Assembly: GCA_009787685.1 (NCBI GenBank)
Contig: WQSV01000026.1
Coordinates: 1 to 12,657, forward strand
Reading direction: 5' to 3'
DNA length: 12,657 bases
Origin: Bacillota bacterium
GTDB lineage: Bacteria > Bacillota > Clostridia > Christensenellales > Pumilibacteraceae
In this document: piece by piece, positions 5,547-12,577 of the stretch
Layout: each line of letters starts with the position of its first letter
How positions within the stretch are numbered: position 1 is the first letter of the stretch
Position numbers and translations under genes: made by a program
The notes under the pieces: generated by a model
Databases searched by the model: none
Seen by the model: the letters and a program-made list of their open reading frames with translations, nothing else
What the model was told of the DNA's origin: nothing

Positions 5547-6869
5547 ATGAAAAGTATTTTTGAAGATTATTTTGAAGGTTTTAATGAATATCCCTCACTT
5601 AGCCATGATTTGGACACTGACATCGCGATTGTTGGTGGAGGAGTTGCTGGACTTCTTTCCGCTTATTTTTTGTCTAAAGAGGGCTTCAAGGTTTCAGTTT
5701 TTGAAGCAGACAAAATTGCTTCAAAATCGACAGCTCGCTCAACAGCGACACTTTCTTGCGTTCAAAGCCCGATGTATGCAAGGCTTGCAAAAAAAAATCC
5801 TCGAGTGCATGAATACTTTGAGTCTCAAAAAGAAGCACTCAAACTATATCGTGAAATAATCGAGAAACACAATATTGATTGCGATTTTGAAACAATGCCG
5901 TCGTATCTTTTTGCGTCTAATGAAAAGAGTGAAATGAAACTTCGAGAAGAATACACTGCTATGCGTGAATTCACTGACGAAGTTGATTTTGTCAAATCTC
6001 GTTTTGGCCATGCTATCAAAATGGAAAACCAAGCACAATTTAATGCCCTCAAATTTCTTGCTGGCATTGGAAAAGATTTCGGCATTTTTGAAAACACAAA
6101 AATCGTCAATTTTATACTTGATGAAAACAAACTAATCACGGAGAAAGGCAACACGATCAGAGCAAAAAAAATCATCATTGCAACTCGTTTTCCAGTCATA
6201 CTCAACAATTTTTACTATTTCAAAATGTATCAAGCGAAGTCTTATGTCGTGACCTTCAAAAACCCTCCACTTGGTGCAATGTTCAATGGAGCGGAAGACG
6301 GTGGGCTTTACATGCGTTCCTACAAAGACTATATGCTCCTCGGCGGCTATGACCATCGAACTGGAAAACACAAAAAATGTGCAGATTACTACTTCAACCT
6401 CAAAAGAAAAGCGAAAGAAATGTTTGGCGCAAAAGACGAAGACTTTGGAGACTTTTGGTCGGCGGAAGACTCAGTGACCTATGACGACATCCCATTCGCT
6501 GGTTCAATTTCAAAAAAACACCCGAATGTTTTCGTTATCACAGGCTTCAACGAATGGGGGCTTTTAAACGGTATGATTTGCGGACGAGTTGTTTCAAACC
6601 TCATTGCAAATCAACACGAAAAATTCGCAGAACTCTTTAGTCCTCACCGAAAGTATTGCAGAAAAAACATCGGCAGCCTCCTTCCTCACGGACTAATTTC
6701 CGCTGGCTCACTTTTGAAAGCACCGTTTGTTAAAAAGCGCTGTTCACACATTGGATGTGCCCTCAAATTTAACAAAATCGAAAATGTCTATGAATGCCCT
6801 TGCCACGGTTCACGCTTCAATGTCGACGGAAAATTGCTCGACGGACCCGCGGTGAAAGACTTAAAATAA
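5547..6869 (+). CDS. FAD-dependent oxidoreductase with C-terminal Rieske [2Fe-2S] domain
   Basis: 440 aa. Residues 24-54 are a Rossmann FAD-binding fold (DTDIAIVGGGVAGLLSAYFL, with GGGVAG at 30-35 and the acidic E53 ending strand 2). STARSTATLS (61-70) corresponds to the substrate-side loop of D-amino-acid-oxidase/glycine-oxidase-like proteins. SVTYDDIPFAG and VITGFNEWGLLNGM are the C-terminal flavin contacts. The last 45 residues are a Rieske domain with C399-x-H401 and C417-x2-H420, all four cluster ligands present. This DAO-Rieske fusion is known in Bacilli and Clostridia (YhfW-like); its substrate is not established. The start is ATG 5547, with only a weak AGGAT-type site, so translation initiation may be inefficient. 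The cyclase-like gene follows after 14 nt on the same strand, implying co-transcription. It is bracketed by the 106-bp inverted repeat. Confidence 0.85.
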   Translation: MKSIFEDYFEGFNEYPSLSHDLDTDIAIVGGGVAGLLSAYFLSKEGFKVSVFEADKIASKSTARSTATLSCVQSPMYARLAKKNPRVHEYFESQKEALKLYREIIEKHNIDCDFETMPSYLFASNEKSEMKLREEYTAMREFTDEVDFVKSRFGHAIKMENQAQFNALKFLAGIGKDFGIFENTKIVNFILDENKLITEKGNTIRAKKIIIATRFPVILNNFYYFKMYQAKSYVVTFKNPPLGAMFNGAEDGGLYMRSYKDYMLLGGYDHRTGKHKKCADYYFNLKRKAKEMFGAKDEDFGDFWSAEDSVTYDDIPFAGSISKKHPNVFVITGFNEWGLLNGMICGRVVSNLIANQHEKFAELFSPHRKYCRKNIGSLLPHGLISAGSLLKAPFVKKRCSHIGCALKFNKIENVYECPCHGSRFNVDGKLLDGPAVKDLK

Positions 6870-6876
6870 TTTATTC

Positions 6877-6982
6877 AATATTTATGAACTACTTTGAAGG
6901 CTTTTATGTCAAATGCAATAGCGAAACAGAGAGCATTGCAGTAATATTTGGGCGAAACACCCACAAGGACGAAAGTTCATCT
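6877..6982 (+). repeat. Right copy of the 106-bp inverted repeat (partner 5384-5489)
   Basis: This copy starts 7 nt before the cyclase-like start codon and covers its first 33 codons. It matches the minus strand of 5384-5489 with four substitutions, one of which turns ATG into GTG. The arms are 1,387 bp apart, enclosing the whole oxidoreductase gene. Confidence 0.9.
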
Positions 6983-7741
6983 TTTGTTCAAATTATCACA
7001 CCCGAAAAAACCTATTCCACATTTTTTAAAGATGCGGAATATCGTTTTGCCTATGGCAATAACTTTGAAGCAAGAGTTGATAAAAACTATGTGGACGAAA
7101 TGGGAATGTTCCTCGACGTCAAGGATGACGATTTTGTTGCTTGTGGAAGTGTATCTTTTGGTGACTTTTCACCAATCAAGTATGACGCAATGGGCTTTTT
7201 GAAATTCTTTCCAAAAATGGAATGCAAACACACAGTCGTGAGCATGAAACATTCTCTTGAAGGACAAATCACTATCAACGGTCGCGTCTACAATTTCAAT
7301 GGAGGAGTTGGCTATATTGAGGGCGACAGAGGAAAATCTTTTCCCAAAAAATACTTCTGGTCACAATGCAATATCAATGACCGTCTCTGCCTTTTCGTTT
7401 CCGCCGCAATCATTCCCTATCTCGGAATTCGCTTCATGGGAACAACTTGTGTCGTTCACTTTGAAGAAAAAGAATATCGCTTCGCAACCTACCTCGGAGC
7501 AAAAGTCAAAATCATCGATGAAAAAAGACTCCTCATCAAACAAGGCAACAAAACTCTTGAAGTCGAAGTCATTGACGACATCACCCCCCTCCCCCTCTTC
7601 GCCCCCCAAAGCGGAAAAATGGGAAGAACAATTTTTGAAAGCCTAATGCGAGAAGTGAACTACAAAATGACAAAAGGCAACGAAATCCTATTTGATATCA
7701 TAACAAAAACAGCCGCACACGAATACTCATCAACCGAGTAA
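6884..7741 (+). CDS. Tocopherol-cyclase-like protein
   Basis: 285 aa from the ATG at 6884. An in-frame ATG at 6794 would overlap the Rieske domain and is not supported; the protein family starts at YFEG and the duplicated copy also begins here. Family hallmarks are NYFEGFYVK at residues 2-10 (usually YFEGWYFK) and GYIEGDRGKSFPKKYFWSQ at 143-161 (usually GYxEKDWGxSFPxxYxWxQ), followed by long beta-strand segments. This fits the tocopherol_cycl family (lipocalin-like beta barrel). Plant members cyclise the tocopherol precursor; bacterial members, frequent in Firmicutes, have no proven reaction. The W-to-F and W-to-R changes in the two motifs are noteworthy. There is no clear ribosome binding site, and the 14-nt gap to the oxidoreductase suggests coupling. 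A joint lipid- or isoprenoid-related redox role is inference. Confidence 0.75.
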   Translation: MNYFEGFYVKCNSETESIAVIFGRNTHKDESSSFVQIITPEKTYSTFFKDAEYRFAYGNNFEARVDKNYVDEMGMFLDVKDDDFVACGSVSFGDFSPIKYDAMGFLKFFPKMECKHTVVSMKHSLEGQITINGRVYNFNGGVGYIEGDRGKSFPKKYFWSQCNINDRLCLFVSAAIIPYLGIRFMGTTCVVHFEEKEYRFATYLGAKVKIIDEKRLLIKQGNKTLEVEVIDDITPLPLFAPQSGKMGRTIFESLMREVNYKMTKGNEILFDIITKTAAHEYSSTE

Positions 7742-7755
7742 AGATGAACAACTGA

Positions 7756-7967
7756 CAGCTGGTGATTGATAGTTTAACATCAAATGACTTTGCATCAAGT
7801 CGTCCATTAAAAAATCTACTTTCACTCGCACCACAGCCATGCACCTTTTCAATTCTGAAAAGACCTTAGAAACGAGCGATGTCAACTTAAGCAAAAATAC
7901 TATCAGCTTGACTGGCAAGCGAATTAAAGAAATGGCACGAGAAATCATCAACAATTCAAAAACCTAA
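7756..7967 (+). pseudogene. Unidentified gene remnant with a frameshift at an A6 run
   Basis: A frame beginning QLVIDSLTSNDFASSRPLK (from 7756) has a protein-like composition up to AAAAAA at 7809-7814. A one-base shift there continues as KSTFTRTTAMHLFNSEKTLE, then SDVNLSKNTISLTGKR and IKEMAREIINNSKT, with a stop at 7965-7967. There is no start codon or ribosome binding site and a TGA stands directly before it. I do not recognise the family. It is followed at once by a good terminator, consistent with the real 3' end of a lost gene. Confidence 0.35.
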
Positions 7968-7974
7968 AACAAGC

Positions 7975-8010
7975 CCCACAAATGCGTTTAAAGCCACTTG
8001 TGGGTTTTTT
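7975..8010 (+). terminator. Intrinsic terminator closing the plus-strand run
   Basis: CCCACAAATG (7975-7984) pairs with CACTTGTGGG (7995-8004; one mismatch) and is followed by T6 (8005-8010). It lies after the remnant and probably ends the oxidoreductase/cyclase transcript. Confidence 0.85.
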
Positions 8011-8049
8011 CTTATTCTTTGTCGTCCTGTATTCAAAGATGCCTCAAAC

Positions 8050-8181
8050 TTAAGACACCAGCATTCTTCCTGCAATACCACCAATATTATCTGCGCCACT
8101 CATATTTCCGTTATTAGCTGCATTCTCAATTCTAGTGAGCGCACCGCCAGCAAGGAAAATAACAGTTCCCGACTTCAACAT
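8050..8181 (-). pseudogene. GLUG-repeat fragment of a surface protein
   Basis: A minus-strand frame of 43 codons (ATG 8181-8179 with GGAG five bases upstream, stop 8052-8050) reads MLKSGTVIFLAGGALTRI, then ENAANNGNMSGADNIGGIAG. The second part fits the GLUG repeat (xNxGxVxGxxxxGGIxG) found in large secreted adhesins and IgA-peptidase-like proteins. A single repeat with no signal peptide is not a working adhesin, so this is most likely a relic that happens to retain a start. Confidence 0.5.
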
Positions 8182-8192
8182 CTACACTCCAC

Positions 8193-8498
8193 ATGGCTCA
8201 CAATAATCCGACCTCTCCACAGTTTTTGCATCTGGAAATAGTGCATTTGGAGATGTATGATGTCCCTGTTCCCACAAGAAACGGTTATATTTTCAAGGCG
8301 TGGCATTATAATTCAAACTTTAGTTGTGAGGGAATTTTATATTCCGATTCGCGATTTATTAATTACAAAACTTCTTTTAGGCACTTCATTTATTCCAACA
8401 GAACTGGAGGAATTCAAAAAGTCTACATCCAAGCAGAAGATAACACCTTCAAAGAAACAGACTTAATCACAACAACTCATTATTTTTTGCATACTTGA
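8193..8498 (+). pseudogene. Fragment of an InlB/Flg_new-type repeat protein
   Basis: The plus frame contains YDVPVPTRNGYIFKAWHYNS, which fits the Listeria-Bacteroides repeat (LPTPTRxGYxFxGWYxx) of bacterial surface proteins. Just before it the neighbouring frame reads STVFASGNSAFGDV, which would join naturally to this repeat, so a frameshift near 8257-8262 is likely. The ATG at 8193 has no ribosome binding site. The downstream part, to the stop at 8498, is not recognised. Its 3' end overlaps an antisense fragment of another gene. Confidence 0.45.
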
Positions 8499-8669
8499 GC
8501 CTAGATGCTCGCCTAAGTCCAAATCAACAAATATTCTCATGATTTCGCGATTACGAGGCAAGCTGCGACCCAAGAAAAATTCATCTTCAGCCAGTCCAAA
8601 TGGCAGTCCGCCAGTCGAAGTGACTTCAACTCGGTCAGAATAAAATTCAACAACGGGATATGCCCCATT
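8463..8669 (-). pseudogene. C-terminal fragment of a RecG-related/AlbA_2-type ATPase-like protein
   Basis: The minus frame directly following the DUF262 stop reads YPVVEFYSDRVEVTSTGGLP, then FGLAEDEFFLGRSLPRNREI and MRIFVDLDLGEHLGSSM, ending QKIMSCCD. This fits the GHKL-ATPase C-terminal domain (HATPase_c_4) of proteins with an AlbA_2 DNA-binding N-terminus: FYxDRxEIxxxGGLP, then SxPRNxxLMRxFxxLxLxExxGSGM. The N-terminal DNA-binding and nucleotide-binding parts are absent and there is no start codon. The DUF262 gene begins exactly where the missing part should be, suggesting it replaced or cut into this gene. Confidence 0.65.
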
Positions 8670-10962
8670 ATAGTATCGGTTTCATTTCAATCAAAACTGA
8701 TTCTTCATCCATACCATTTTCACTCATAATTTCGCTAATCCATCCGACAAGAGTTTTTGCATCTCTATGTGCAAAAACATATATTGAATCTTCCTCTATT
8801 TCTTCTGAAGAATCTTTAAATGCAATATCATCAGATAATCGTTTATAATATATTCCGATGTTTTTGTTCTCTTTTGAAAGGGATAACACCTTTTCTCTTT
8901 TTGCCAAAAGAGGATAACTATTCTCATTCTTAGCATTACTAAATTTATAAAACAAATTTCCAAACGCAAAAGAATTATTTTTTTCTAACCATCTCAAAAA
9001 TATTAAATAAACTTCTTGCCATTCACTAACATGAAAAACATCATCATAAAGGGTCATCTCTTTAGGCTTTCTTCCCTCACGCTTTCTCCTTGAGTGTATT
9101 CTTCCTTCGACAATCTCACCATAAGCATCATTTAATGGGGAAAAAATTTCTAAATCAAATTTCGGCTTTGAGTTGTCCCAATTTTCTGTTTGATGCATTT
9201 CTTGTGGAAGTGGAAATGCTTTCAAAAATCTCTCTATCATATTTTTTTGATGATTTAGTATATCTTTTTCCTTCCAAGTCTCATTATTTATGACATCTTT
9301 TCTGTATAAAAAATTAGATTCTTTCAGTTTTTCTCTCTTGCTCGCCAAAGGTTTATTGCCAATTTCAGAATTAAATTCAGTTAAAATTAAATTTCCAATA
9401 TTATGAATATATTTTTTATGAGTATTACTCCAGTCATTACCAAGTTCATTTTGCCAATACTCACTTTTTTCAACTTCTTGAGGCATGATATGCTCAATGG
9501 TGGCTTTTTTATCACGAAAATCTACAGACATTTTTGCCTGCATTTCTTCAATTTTGCCCAAAATAAATTTGCTATATGTTCTTAATCCATTATAAAAATC
9601 TATTCGTCTTAATTCACTTGCAACTTCAACATTGTTAGGAATTCGCAAATTATATGCCCTCTTCGACAAAAGTGTTAGCATTTGTTCTTTTGCCCCATTA
9701 AACCAAGAAGAATGATTTTCATAAATTTCTTTACTTAATAATGGTATTTCTTTGTTCTCTCCTTGTGATACTTTTAATGCACGCCTGCGTATCAAATAAG
9801 TTCTGATAATTTTTAATGCTTCGACTAAATTCTCATCTGATAATTTTTCATAATTAAAACCAAACTGATGAAATTCTAACAATCCTAATACAAAAGGTTT
9901 AAATGCTTCTGTTTTGATGTCGTGAAAAATATTTCTAAGCAATTCAATAATTAATTTATTATTATCTATGTTACTTGATATTTTAGGGATTTGTTCGGAT
10001 TCCACTTCGTCAATCCATTTATACAAATTAACAAAACGCTTTGCATCTTCAATAAAAGCCTTTCTATTGTCTTTATATTCTCTTTCCACAAATTCTTTAA
10101 AAATCGCATATAATTCTTTAGTATTGTTGTCACTTATGACTTTAAATGGCTTGCTTTCTTTATACTGCAATAAATCTCTAAAGAAATATGAAGTTCTTTC
10201 ATGCAAAACACCTTCAATTTTTGGATACCATATTTTATCATAAATTTCAGTTTGCTCATTAGATGGCAAACCTAACATTATGTAGTTACGAATCAAATCA
10301 GCAAAAGTTAAAGGTTTTCCCAGTGAGTTTAATGTTTCAAAAATAATTTGGGGATCTTCACCCTTAAATGGTCTCTCATCCAAAAATATACAAGCAACAT
10401 TTACTCTAGACAATGCAATTAAATATTCTTTTATTTCGTAGTCCAATTTTTTAATTTTAGAAAGAAATCTATTATATCCATCTGTGATTTTTCCCGGCAC
10501 CAACTCAAGTTTATTTCCCACTTCAACGCTACCATTTTTCACAAGCGTTAAATAAGCATCCCAATCCTTTGTTACTTGCTTTAGTTTAATTTTATCACTA
10601 AATGTTGAGGCACTATTTTTAAGATATCTATTTTCAATTATGCTTTTTTCATCATTGCCTTTAGCAAAATCACGCAACGCAATTATCAGCAAAAGCGTCG
10701 TTGTCAGTCTTTGCTGTCCGTCAACAACAACTCTTCTAGTGGTCAATCCATTTGTTTCGTTCTTCAAAACTAGAGTTCCGAAAAAATGCTCAAGTTTATC
10801 TTTTTCGTCACAATTTCGCTCACTCTTAATTATTTTTTCAACATCCGTAAAGTATCTATCAATTTCTGTTTTACCCCAACTATACGACCTTTGAAAAGGT
10901 GGTATATAAAAAGAAGTGTCGTGTGATAGAACTTCATGTATACTATAATTTTTTACATCCAT
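8668..10962 (-). CDS. DUF262-DUF1524 protein, GmrSD-like (type IV restriction family) defence nuclease
   Basis: 764 aa, starting at ATG 10962-10960 with AGGAGG (10968-10973) five bases upstream. DUF262: IPPFQRSYSW at residues 20-29 and VVVDGQQRLTTTLLL at 78-92, a ParB/sulfiredoxin-like nucleotide-binding fold with the diagnostic DGQQR, plus FETLNSLGKPLTFADLIRNY at 208-227. DUF1524: TIEHIMPQE (488-496) and IHNIGNLILTEFNSEIGNKP (519-538), the His-Asn metal-dependent nuclease signature. Residues 600-764 form an extra basic then mixed C-terminal region (SRRKREGRKPKEMTLYDD) that I cannot name. Fused proteins of this type include GmrSD, which cuts glucosylated hydroxymethylcytosine DNA of phages and uses NTP. 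Which modification this one recognises is unknown. All core motifs are intact. The gene is visibly more A+T-rich than its neighbours, stands alone, and abuts a truncated gene, all signs of horizontal gain. Confidence 0.85.
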   Translation of the reverse strand: MDVKNYSIHEVLSHDTSFYIPPFQRSYSWGKTEIDRYFTDVEKIIKSERNCDEKDKLEHFFGTLVLKNETNGLTTRRVVVDGQQRLTTTLLLIIALRDFAKGNDEKSIIENRYLKNSASTFSDKIKLKQVTKDWDAYLTLVKNGSVEVGNKLELVPGKITDGYNRFLSKIKKLDYEIKEYLIALSRVNVACIFLDERPFKGEDPQIIFETLNSLGKPLTFADLIRNYIMLGLPSNEQTEIYDKIWYPKIEGVLHERTSYFFRDLLQYKESKPFKVISDNNTKELYAIFKEFVEREYKDNRKAFIEDAKRFVNLYKWIDEVESEQIPKISSNIDNNKLIIELLRNIFHDIKTEAFKPFVLGLLEFHQFGFNYEKLSDENLVEALKIIRTYLIRRRALKVSQGENKEIPLLSKEIYENHSSWFNGAKEQMLTLLSKRAYNLRIPNNVEVASELRRIDFYNGLRTYSKFILGKIEEMQAKMSVDFRDKKATIEHIMPQEVEKSEYWQNELGNDWSNTHKKYIHNIGNLILTEFNSEIGNKPLASKREKLKESNFLYRKDVINNETWKEKDILNHQKNMIERFLKAFPLPQEMHQTENWDNSKPKFDLEIFSPLNDAYGEIVEGRIHSRRKREGRKPKEMTLYDDVFHVSEWQEVYLIFLRWLEKNNSFAFGNLFYKFSNAKNENSYPLLAKREKVLSLSKENKNIGIYYKRLSDDIAFKDSSEEIEEDSIYVFAHRDAKTLVGWISEIMSENGMDEESVLIEMKPIL

Positions 10963-11066
10963 AATTTCCTCCTATGCTCTTGCAATGCAAATAAAAGTAA
11001 CATTTTGATTAAGAAATACTATCTTCATTAGTGACTTCTTGACCAAAACATTATTTAACACTATTT

Positions 11067-11096
11067 AGTCTAGCACATTATTTGTTGTTTTGTCAA
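11067..11096 (-). promoter_or_regulatory. Promoter of the DUF262-DUF1524 gene
   Basis: On the minus strand TTGACA (11096-11091) lies 18 nt from TAGACT (11072-11067), with TGC just before the -10 (extended -10). The leader to the ATG at 10962 would be about 98 nt. Spacer length and extended -10 are the same as in the 2621-2650 promoter. Confidence 0.6.
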
Positions 11097-11145
11097 AGAA
11101 AAAACTATCTATAAAAAATCTATTTTAAAACACAAAGCCTAAAAA

Positions 11146-11223
11146 TTATTTTCGTGACTGTCTGTTTTTCTCGTCTAGTTTCCCTAAAAACCCATAGACC
11201 TTGTTGGCGGTGATGTTCTTCAT
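11146..11223 (-). CDS. Possible 25-aa ORF, second of a tiny pair after rep
   Basis: ATG 11223-11221, stop 11148-11146; peptide MKNITANKVYGFLGKLDEKN then RQSRK. It starts one base after the stop of the preceding 37-aa frame (TGA C ATG). The start lies in a hairpin (GGCGGTGA 11213-11206 in minus sense, with TCACCGCC), which could limit initiation. Alternatively the two frames are one protein split by a frameshift: upstream, this frame reads RYSENGGD, joining well to AHDLIAL of the other. No family is recognised. Confidence 0.3.
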   Translation of the reverse strand: MKNITANKVYGFLGKLDEKNRQSRK

Positions 11224-11224
11224 G

Positions 11225-11338
11225 TCACCGCCGTTTTCGCTGTAACGCAATTAAGTCATGTGCAAAGGCTCTTGCACAGTTTTTTATGAAATCATTGCTG
11301 ATGTAGATATTTTTTTCTTCCTTTCTCTGTTTCCTCAT
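11225..11338 (-). CDS. Possible 37-aa basic ORF downstream of rep
   Basis: ATG 11338-11336 with an AAAGGAA-type site about 11 nt upstream; stop 11227-11225. The peptide is MRKQRKEEKNIYISNDFIKN, then CARAFAHDLIALQRKRR: basic ends around an amphipathic helix, compatible with a small DNA-binding or replication accessory protein but without a recognised motif. It lies on the rep strand 144 nt after the rep stop, so it could belong to the same replicon transcript. Confidence 0.35.
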   Translation of the reverse strand: MRKQRKEEKNIYISNDFIKNCARAFAHDLIALQRKRR

Positions 11339-11384
11339 TTTTCTTAAATTCCTTTAATTTTCAAATATTTTTGTGACCCACCCA

Positions 11385-11421
11385 AGACTTGTTTTGATCT
11401 GCCTTAGAGCAAAACAAGTCT
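11385..11421. repeat. Perfect 12-bp stem-loop between rep and the tiny ORFs, flanked by direct repeats
   Basis: AGACTTGTTTTG (11385-11396) pairs perfectly with CAAAACAAGTCT (11410-11421) around a 13-nt loop. On the plus strand TGTGACCCACC precedes it and TGTGACCACC follows it, so the stem sits between near-identical direct repeats. No T tract follows, so it is not a standard terminator; it may be an end of the element or a second replication-related site. The spacer 11339-11482 holds nothing else I can support. Confidence 0.5.
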
Positions 11422-11482
11422 GTGACCACCTTTGATGGTTTTTCTATTGCCCCAACTCTCCTAATACTCCTAAATTCAATTA

Positions 11483-12535
11483 CTAAAAAATATCTAAGTC
11501 AACTGCTCCAAAAGCGGTTATTTGTTCGACTGACATTTTGCCGCCTTTGTCTGGCTTTGCGGAAACTGGGGCAGAGGTTTTGCCTATTTCCCAAATGTAG
11601 TTTATTCTGTTCAAAAACGCTTCATAGGTTTTTGGCTTTTCTGTTTGAATGTTTGGGTATTGTTTTGAGAGTGGCTCGTTACTTGTGATGTAGACCCTAT
11701 TGAAGCAGGCTATTTTGTTACGATACCTTGCTGACAGTTGGACTGGGTTCCCGTCAAGCCAACGCAACATATCGTTTATTTTGATGTCGCTATGAAATTC
11801 TTCAAATAGCACTACTTTTTCGCCATTATATAAATCCCACATTCCTTTGTCGTAGTTGCCGATTGAGTAGACTTCGTAGTCATATTTTAGGTTGACATAT
11901 CGTGATTTTCCAACTCTGCTATCGCCCCAAATATAGGTTATTTTCATGTCACGATACTTCTTCAAAAATGAGCGTTGCTCTTGCTCAATGAGTGAGTTTT
12001 TAAAGCGTTCAATTCCGTTGCCATAGCGAACAAATTGCTTTGGGAATGCGTTTCGTATTTCGTCTAAATTAGCACCTTCCTCGAGTAGCATTGTGATGCC
12101 GTCAAGGTCGTTTCGCTTGCCTTGCTCCTCCTCAAGGCGAATTTCGCCATTGCCAATGACCTCGCCGACCCTTGTTCTCTCTTTTGTCACATAGTCATAG
12201 GCTTGTTGCCTTGTTCCTCTCCGCTCCTCAATATGGGCATTTGGGAGTTTGTTTTTGAGCGTTGAAAAGCGAATTGTTCTCACATTTTCGATATAAATTT
12301 GATAGTGCAAATATCCTTGCTCTCCGCCTTTTTCGCCCTTTTCAAGTTGACCCACCCATGTGTATTTTGACAGTGCTTTTTCCAAATCTTCTTGCGTTGC
12401 TTTCTCGGCTGATTGCGTCAATATCCACGAGCGTGAAAAGGTGTCTAATTTCTTGAATTTCTTTTGTTCTGTTGGTTGTTGATGTTGATAATGTTGTTGA
12501 GTTTGAAAATTTTCTTTCAATTGTGGTTGACCCAT
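11483..12535 (-). CDS. rep: CRESS-DNA-type rolling-circle replication initiator (HUH endonuclease + SF3 helicase)
   Basis: 350 aa, starting at ATG 12535-12533 with AGGAG (12543-12547) upstream. After a Gln-rich N-terminal extension come the HUH motifs in order: motif I SWILTQ (36-41), motif II LHYQIYIE (76-83, the His-x-Gln form), and motif III YDYVTKE (113-119) with Y115 the expected nicking tyrosine and K118 the YxxK lysine. The superfamily 3 helicase follows: Walker A GDSRVGKS (204-211), Walker B KVVLFEEF (240-247) and motif C VYITSNEP (281-288). Order, spacing and length fit Rep proteins of CRESS-DNA viruses (geminivirus/circovirus type) and of the bacterial pCRESS plasmids and integrated copies. 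The enzyme nicks the origin loop, stays bound to the 5' end, and unwinds for rolling-circle copying. All catalytic residues are present, so it may be active. A candidate origin and iterons lie directly upstream. Confidence 0.93.
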   Translation of the reverse strand: MGQPQLKENFQTQQHYQHQQPTEQKKFKKLDTFSRSWILTQSAEKATQEDLEKALSKYTWVGQLEKGEKGGEQGYLHYQIYIENVRTIRFSTLKNKLPNAHIEERRGTRQQAYDYVTKERTRVGEVIGNGEIRLEEEQGKRNDLDGITMLLEEGANLDEIRNAFPKQFVRYGNGIERFKNSLIEQEQRSFLKKYRDMKITYIWGDSRVGKSRYVNLKYDYEVYSIGNYDKGMWDLYNGEKVVLFEEFHSDIKINDMLRWLDGNPVQLSARYRNKIACFNRVYITSNEPLSKQYPNIQTEKPKTYEAFLNRINYIWEIGKTSAPVSAKPDKGGKMSVEQITAFGAVDLDIF

Positions 12536-12557
12536 TCTTTAATCTCCTATTATTCTT

Positions 12558-12577
12558 GTGTCAGTGTCAGATGTGTC
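12558..12577 (-). repeat. Rep-binding iterons (three GTGTC copies)
   Basis: GTGTC occurs at 12558-12562, 12564-12568 and 12573-12577, the first two as a tandem GTGTCA GTGTCA with a 6-bp period. They sit between the rep start and the stem-loop; the third overlaps the stem base. This matches the iteron/stem-loop layout of CRESS origins and suggests both origin recognition and self-repression of rep. Confidence 0.6.

Noticed and set aside
6794..6883. Upstream in-frame ATG giving a 315-aa cyclase-like protein
   Set aside because: The extra 30 residues overlap the Rieske domain in another frame, are Arg-rich noise, and the duplicated copy shows the conserved unit begins at 6884.
11260..11286. Terminator-like TGTGCAA/TTGCACA hairpin with T6 on the plus strand
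   Set aside because: No plus-strand gene leads into it and it lies inside the possible 37-aa minus-strand frame, so I do not annotate it as a terminator.
11379..11477. Open minus-strand frame after rep (VGAIEKPSKVVTDLF and onward)
   Set aside because: It has no ATG, GTG or TTG start in phase and is largely dictated by the perfect hairpin at 11385-11421.
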